A stretch of 9,921 nucleotides of DNA, taken from the NCBI GenBank assembly GCA_018060635.1, contig JAGOVR010000050.1, positions 1-9,921 of the forward strand, written 5' to 3'. The notes below the pieces were generated by a model, which saw only the letters and a program-made list of their open reading frames with translations, did no database searches and was not told the origin of the DNA. Source of the stretch: Bacteriovoracaceae bacterium. GTDB taxonomy: Bacteria > Bdellovibrionota > Bacteriovoracia > Bacteriovoracales > Bacteriovoracaceae. Made by a program: the position numbers and the translations under genes. Below, in pieces: positions 7,801 to 9,921 of this stretch (the stretch's first letter is position 1; each line of letters opens with the position of its first letter).

Positions 7801-7865
7801 TAGGAGTCAAAGTTTGTGAGACTAAATTACCTGCCTTAGTGACAGCGTGGAAGGAGGGTTTTTAA
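4842..7865 (+). CDS. purL: Phosphoribosylformylglycinamidine synthase, PurS-PurL fusion subunit
   Basis: ATP-dependent FGAR amidotransferase synthetase subunit; it makes FGAM using ammonia passed from PurQ. At 1007 residues it is about 250 longer than small PurL (about 740) and lacks the glutaminase of large PurL (about 1300). Residues about 1-160 look PurS-like and seem to contain two tandem copies: about 4-80, and about 85-160 with EIRFRPGV and the EELFSNPLLQ region. The linker domain follows, then TDVEMEIIAQSWSEHCKHK (237-255, with His251). The first AIRS-like half carries KVETHNSPSALDPYGG (about 326-341) and GGISSSIGEMC. The second half carries YDHEVQAATVGKP, SQYAVDEAVRN, SGKDSMKND (799-807) and CHDISEGGAV (906-915). 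A CGGAG site precedes ATG 4842, which overlaps the purN stop (ATGA). No separate purS lies nearby, as expected for a fusion. Confidence 0.96.
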   Translation: MNKNLWRIEVYSHDSKARSPFIEKIQKHFHFLLEDLQVVPLYLLKTEETVTEAQVGAWVQEVFCDSILQKGVFKEEILNEKINPTWVVEIRFRPGVTDNLGHAASEALSLVNQAQTVKVFSGTLFFLQGNIQRDQVQKLAEELFSNPLLQTAQIETYVDFCRKKRFEVEEVPEVHITGEGKVEVYNLDKLDEDLLQLSQKNCWALSLDELKLVASFYKTNENFRQKRKQFGLSENPTDVEMEIIAQSWSEHCKHKIFASEVEYSEDQEGTFKKLGPQKIKSLYKTYIKGATEKVKKERNISWLISVFSDNAGIVRFDKNLDVCVKVETHNSPSALDPYGGALTGILGVNRDILGCGFGAKPIANTDVFCFAPPEVDLPLPLGLKTPRRIMEGVHAGVEDGGNKSGIPTVNGAFFFDADFAGKPLVYVGTVGVLPHTLPSGIMSSDKHQKAGDLIVVAGGRVGKDGIHGATFSSMELTQGAPATVVQIGDPITQKRLLDFTLEARDLNLFSSITDNGAGGISSSIGEMCVKAGGASLDLIHVPVKYQGLTPYELMISESQERMSYAVPKDKIDAFLTLAGNRGVEVCVLGNFENTGELKVFYNKKIVALLDLHFLHEALPALELKAHFTADKQKTSFFTEPKKEWQENTLELALLHLLKRPNITSKEKWVRRYDHEVQAATVGKPFVGKKADGPADAGVVWLHPHGGEEWNGVTVSCGLAPLLSHEDTYLMSQYAVDEAVRNSICVGGDPSHMALVDNFCWPDPILSAKNPDGHHKMAQLVRSCVGLYDMATSYGMPFVSGKDSMKNDFIGKNKQGVEVKISVPPTLLVTAVAQIPDVRKKVTTDFKKAGDLIYLLGNIPEDFFTPSEFSRMFHVPNIKLPSPDLQKNLELYKNIFLSIQKGLIASCHDISEGGAVVALSEKMIAGRFGAKVTLQSKNISATFFNEVTGCFLVSVDPKNKLDFETQFTSFATLWGTVTEDETLCVENLGVKVCETKLPALVTAWKEGF

Positions 7866-8615
7866 ATGAGTAAACCTCAAGTTTTAGTTTTGTGCGGTGA
7901 TGGTATTAACTGTGAAAAAGAAACAGCCAGAGCTTTTGAAATGGCAGGCGCTAAAGCTTCTATTTGTCATATTAATGATGCCCTTACACAGAAAAAACAA
8001 TTACAGAACTTTCAAATATTAGCTCTTCCAGGAGGATTTTCATTTGGCGATGAAATATCCAGTGGTCAGATTTTAGGACTTAAAATGAAACATGGAATGG
8101 GAGAAGAGTTAAAAGAATTTGTGCAAAAAGAAAAACTTATTATTGGGATTTGTAATGGATTTCAGGCCATGGTGAAGCTAGGACTTCTACCTTACCCATT
8201 GCAAGAAAGAGTTTTAACACTGACTAACAATGAGCCTCGGACTTTTATAGACCGTTGGGTAGATTTGATAGTGCCAGAAAATTCCAATTGTTTGTGGACC
8301 AAAAAATTAAAAGGGAAAAAAATAACATTTCCTATTCGTCACGGCGAAGGACGCATAGCGTTTGCCTCTGAGGAAAAAGCCCAAACATATTTTCAAAGAT
8401 TAAAACTAGCAGGACAAATAGCATTAACTTATACGGAAGATATTAATGGTTCTTATGAGAATATTGCAGGACTCTCAGATCCTACGGGAAAAATATTTGG
8501 ACTTATGCCTCATCCTGAAGCGGCCACATCAAATCTTTTATGTCCTTCTCCTCTACAGGAAGCATTAGGACTGGAGATTTTTAAAAGTGCTGTGGATTTT
8601 TTTAAGGAGAATTAA
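7866..8615 (+). CDS. purQ: Phosphoribosylformylglycinamidine synthase glutaminase subunit
   Basis: Class I glutamine amidotransferase that releases ammonia from glutamine for the neighbouring PurL subunit. It has 249 residues, slightly longer than Bacillus PurQ (about 227). The triad is visible: Cys96 in IIGICNGFQAM, and His216 and Glu218 in MPHPEAA. Other PurQ marks are the N-terminal VLVLCGDGINCEKE, LPGGFSFGDE (the oxyanion-side motif) and FPIRHGEGRI. The segment ISSGQILGLKMKHGM after GDE is unlike the Bacillus (YLRCGAIARFS) and E. coli PurL versions, so this is a divergent branch. The ATG directly follows the purL TAA with no spacer; a strong AAGGAGGG site (7851-7858) sits 7 bases upstream. 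Its TAA overlaps the purH ATG by one base. The context beside PurL fixes it as PurQ rather than another glutaminase. Confidence 0.97.
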   Translation: MSKPQVLVLCGDGINCEKETARAFEMAGAKASICHINDALTQKKQLQNFQILALPGGFSFGDEISSGQILGLKMKHGMGEELKEFVQKEKLIIGICNGFQAMVKLGLLPYPLQERVLTLTNNEPRTFIDRWVDLIVPENSNCLWTKKLKGKKITFPIRHGEGRIAFASEEKAQTYFQRLKLAGQIALTYTEDINGSYENIAGLSDPTGKIFGLMPHPEAATSNLLCPSPLQEALGLEIFKSAVDFFKEN

Positions 8616-9921
8616 TGAAAAAAGAAAAAATAAAAATTAAGAGAGCACTTCTCAGTGTTTCCGATAAAACAGGGATTGTGGAATTGGCGCAAACTCTTGT
8701 TAGTCACCATGTAGAAATTATTTCCACAGGCGGAACGGGCGAAACACTTAAGCAAGCAGGCATTCCTTTTACGCCTATTGAAAAAATTACAGGAAGTCCC
8801 GAAAGCTTTGGTGGACGTATGAAAACTATTAGTTTTCAAATTGAAAGTGCTCTGCTGTTTCGTAGGGGACATTCTCAAGACGAACAAGATGCCAAAGCCC
8901 TTGGAGTGCATCCCATTGATTTAGTGGTTTGTAATTTATATCCCTTTGAAAAAGTTTTAGATAAAAAAGCGGATGAAGATACTCTCATTGAGAATATTGA
9001 TGTGGGAGGGCCTACTATGGTAAGATCTGCGGCCAAAAATTTTGAAAGTGTTTTGGTTTGCACAGAAGTTTCTGGGTATGCTGACTTACAAAAAGAAATG
9101 AATTTTAATAATGGCATGGTTAGTTTTGATATGCGTAAGAAAAATGCCGCTCATGCTTTTTTAAAACTCAGTCAGTATGACGCTGTCATTGCTAATACTC
9201 TTATTGAAGATAAATTTATTCCCGCTTTTAAAAATCCGCAAAGCTTGCGCTACGGTGAAAATCCTCATCAAAAAGCTTATCTTTATGAACTTAATAATGC
9301 CGATTTAAGTTTAGCACGGGCTCATCTTTTACAGGGGAAAGAATTATCCTATAACAATATTTTAGATGCTGATGCGGCATGGAGAGTGGTGAGTGATCTG
9401 CATCTTCTAAATCCTTCCCAAATGTCGGTAGTAGTTGTTAAACATCTTAATCCTTGCGGTGTAGCCCAAGCTCATAGCTTAGAGAAAGCTTTAGAGTTAG
9501 CATGGGCTGGAGACCCCGTCAGTGCCTTTGGGGGAATTTTAGGTTTCTCTCATATTTTGAATAAAGAATGTGCCTTGTTTTTAAAAGAAAAATTTATCGA
9601 AGTCATCATAGCTCCTGATTTTTCTGCAGAAGCTTTAGAAATTTTTTCGCTTAAAAAAAATCTACGCTTAATTAAACTACCTATGAGAGCTCAAAATACT
9701 CAGGAAAAAACTCTACGCTCTGTGGTAGGAGGACTCCTCATTCAAGATGAGGATGAAGTATTGGAAACAGAGTTAAGATCAGTCACCCAAAATGTTTTTC
9801 CTCAAGAAAAATATGACTTGGCAAGATTTGGGATAACTGTTTGTAAATATCTTAAGAGTAATGGCATTGCTTTGGTGGCACAGCCTAAGCCTCAAGAGTT
9901 TACGTTAGTGGGTGCAGGCAT
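8615..9921 (+). CDS. purH: Bifunctional AICAR formyltransferase / IMP cyclohydrolase, 3' end outside the window
   Basis: Does the last two steps to IMP: formylation of AICAR, then ring closure. The open frame has 435 complete codons and runs off the edge with no stop; the family is about 510-530 residues, so some 80-90 are missing. The N-terminal cyclohydrolase domain (about 10-200) has RALLSVSDKTGI, ISTGGT, GGRMKT (Lys70), NLYPF (Tyr109), IDVGGPTMVRSAAKN (Asp129, Lys141); these four align with human ATIC Lys66, Tyr104, Asp125 and Lys137. The formyltransferase domain shows LRYGENPHQ (from 211), KHLNPCG with Lys276-His277, and GDPVSAFGGI. The loop after GGRMKT reads ISFQIESALLF instead of the common LHPKIHGGLLA. 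The ATG overlaps the purQ TAA (TAATG); an AAGGAGA site (8604-8610) is 4 bases before it. The start of the gene is very A-rich, giving a lysine-rich N-terminus. Confidence 0.96.
   Translation, partial: MKKEKIKIKRALLSVSDKTGIVELAQTLVSHHVEIISTGGTGETLKQAGIPFTPIEKITGSPESFGGRMKTISFQIESALLFRRGHSQDEQDAKALGVHPIDLVVCNLYPFEKVLDKKADEDTLIENIDVGGPTMVRSAAKNFESVLVCTEVSGYADLQKEMNFNNGMVSFDMRKKNAAHAFLKLSQYDAVIANTLIEDKFIPAFKNPQSLRYGENPHQKAYLYELNNADLSLARAHLLQGKELSYNNILDADAAWRVVSDLHLLNPSQMSVVVVKHLNPCGVAQAHSLEKALELAWAGDPVSAFGGILGFSHILNKECALFLKEKFIEVIIAPDFSAEALEIFSLKKNLRLIKLPMRAQNTQEKTLRSVVGGLLIQDEDEVLETELRSVTQNVFPQEKYDLARFGITVCKYLKSNGIALVAQPKPQEFTLVGAG

Noticed and set aside
4842..7865. Frameshift or assembly fusion creating the PurS-PurL protein
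   Set aside because: The frame is open throughout with PurS-like, linker and PurL motifs in the normal order, and PurS-PurL fusions are known in nature.
8615..8640. A-rich run at the start of purH as a programmed frameshift site
   Set aside because: The frame is continuous from the ATG into RALLSVSDKTG; A-rich starts are common in AT-rich genomes and no alternative frame is productive.
8612..9117. Two overlapping - strand open frames across the start of purH
   Set aside because: Antisense to purH, whose motifs are continuous through the region; the proteins are low-complexity and unlike any family I know.

Overview
This window is mostly one thing: a tightly packed de novo purine (IMP) biosynthesis operon on the + strand, about 487 to beyond 9921. 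The first 376 bases hold the 5' part of a divergently transcribed glutathione-peroxidase-family gene on the - strand. I saw no tRNA, rRNA, CRISPR array, insertion sequence or phage gene, and no candidate for a wholly new system. The interest lies in unusual versions of known enzymes.

Layout: a Cys-type peroxidase (1-376, -, cut by the window edge) is separated by a 110-bp divergent promoter region (377-486) from purF (487-1974), purC (1974-3017), purD (3014-4285), purN (4282-4845), a PurS-PurL fusion (4842-7865), purQ (7866-8615) and purH (8615 to the edge, cut at the 3' end). Every junction inside the operon is a 1- or 4-base overlap or a direct abutment. Most have a recognisable Shine-Dalgarno sequence inside the upstream gene, so translational coupling on one transcript is likely. 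There is no gene-free stretch above 110 bp.

Pathway: PurF makes phosphoribosylamine from PRPP and glutamine. PurD converts it to GAR, PurN formylates GAR, and the PurSL + PurQ complex makes FGAM. PurC acts later (CAIR to SAICAR), and PurH does the last two steps (AICAR to FAICAR to IMP). purM, purE/purK and purB are not in this window, so they must be downstream of purH or elsewhere in the genome.

Organism: an AT-rich bacterium (low GC by eye, with frequent TTA, AGA and AAA codons) using the standard code and GTG as well as ATG starts. The long, divergent PurC, the PurS-PurL fusion with separate PurQ, the divergent PurQ and the altered PurH cyclohydrolase loop remind me of Bdellovibrionota or other former deltaproteobacteria, for example a low-GC Bacteriovorax-like lineage. 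This is inference from memory of family sequences and is tentative.
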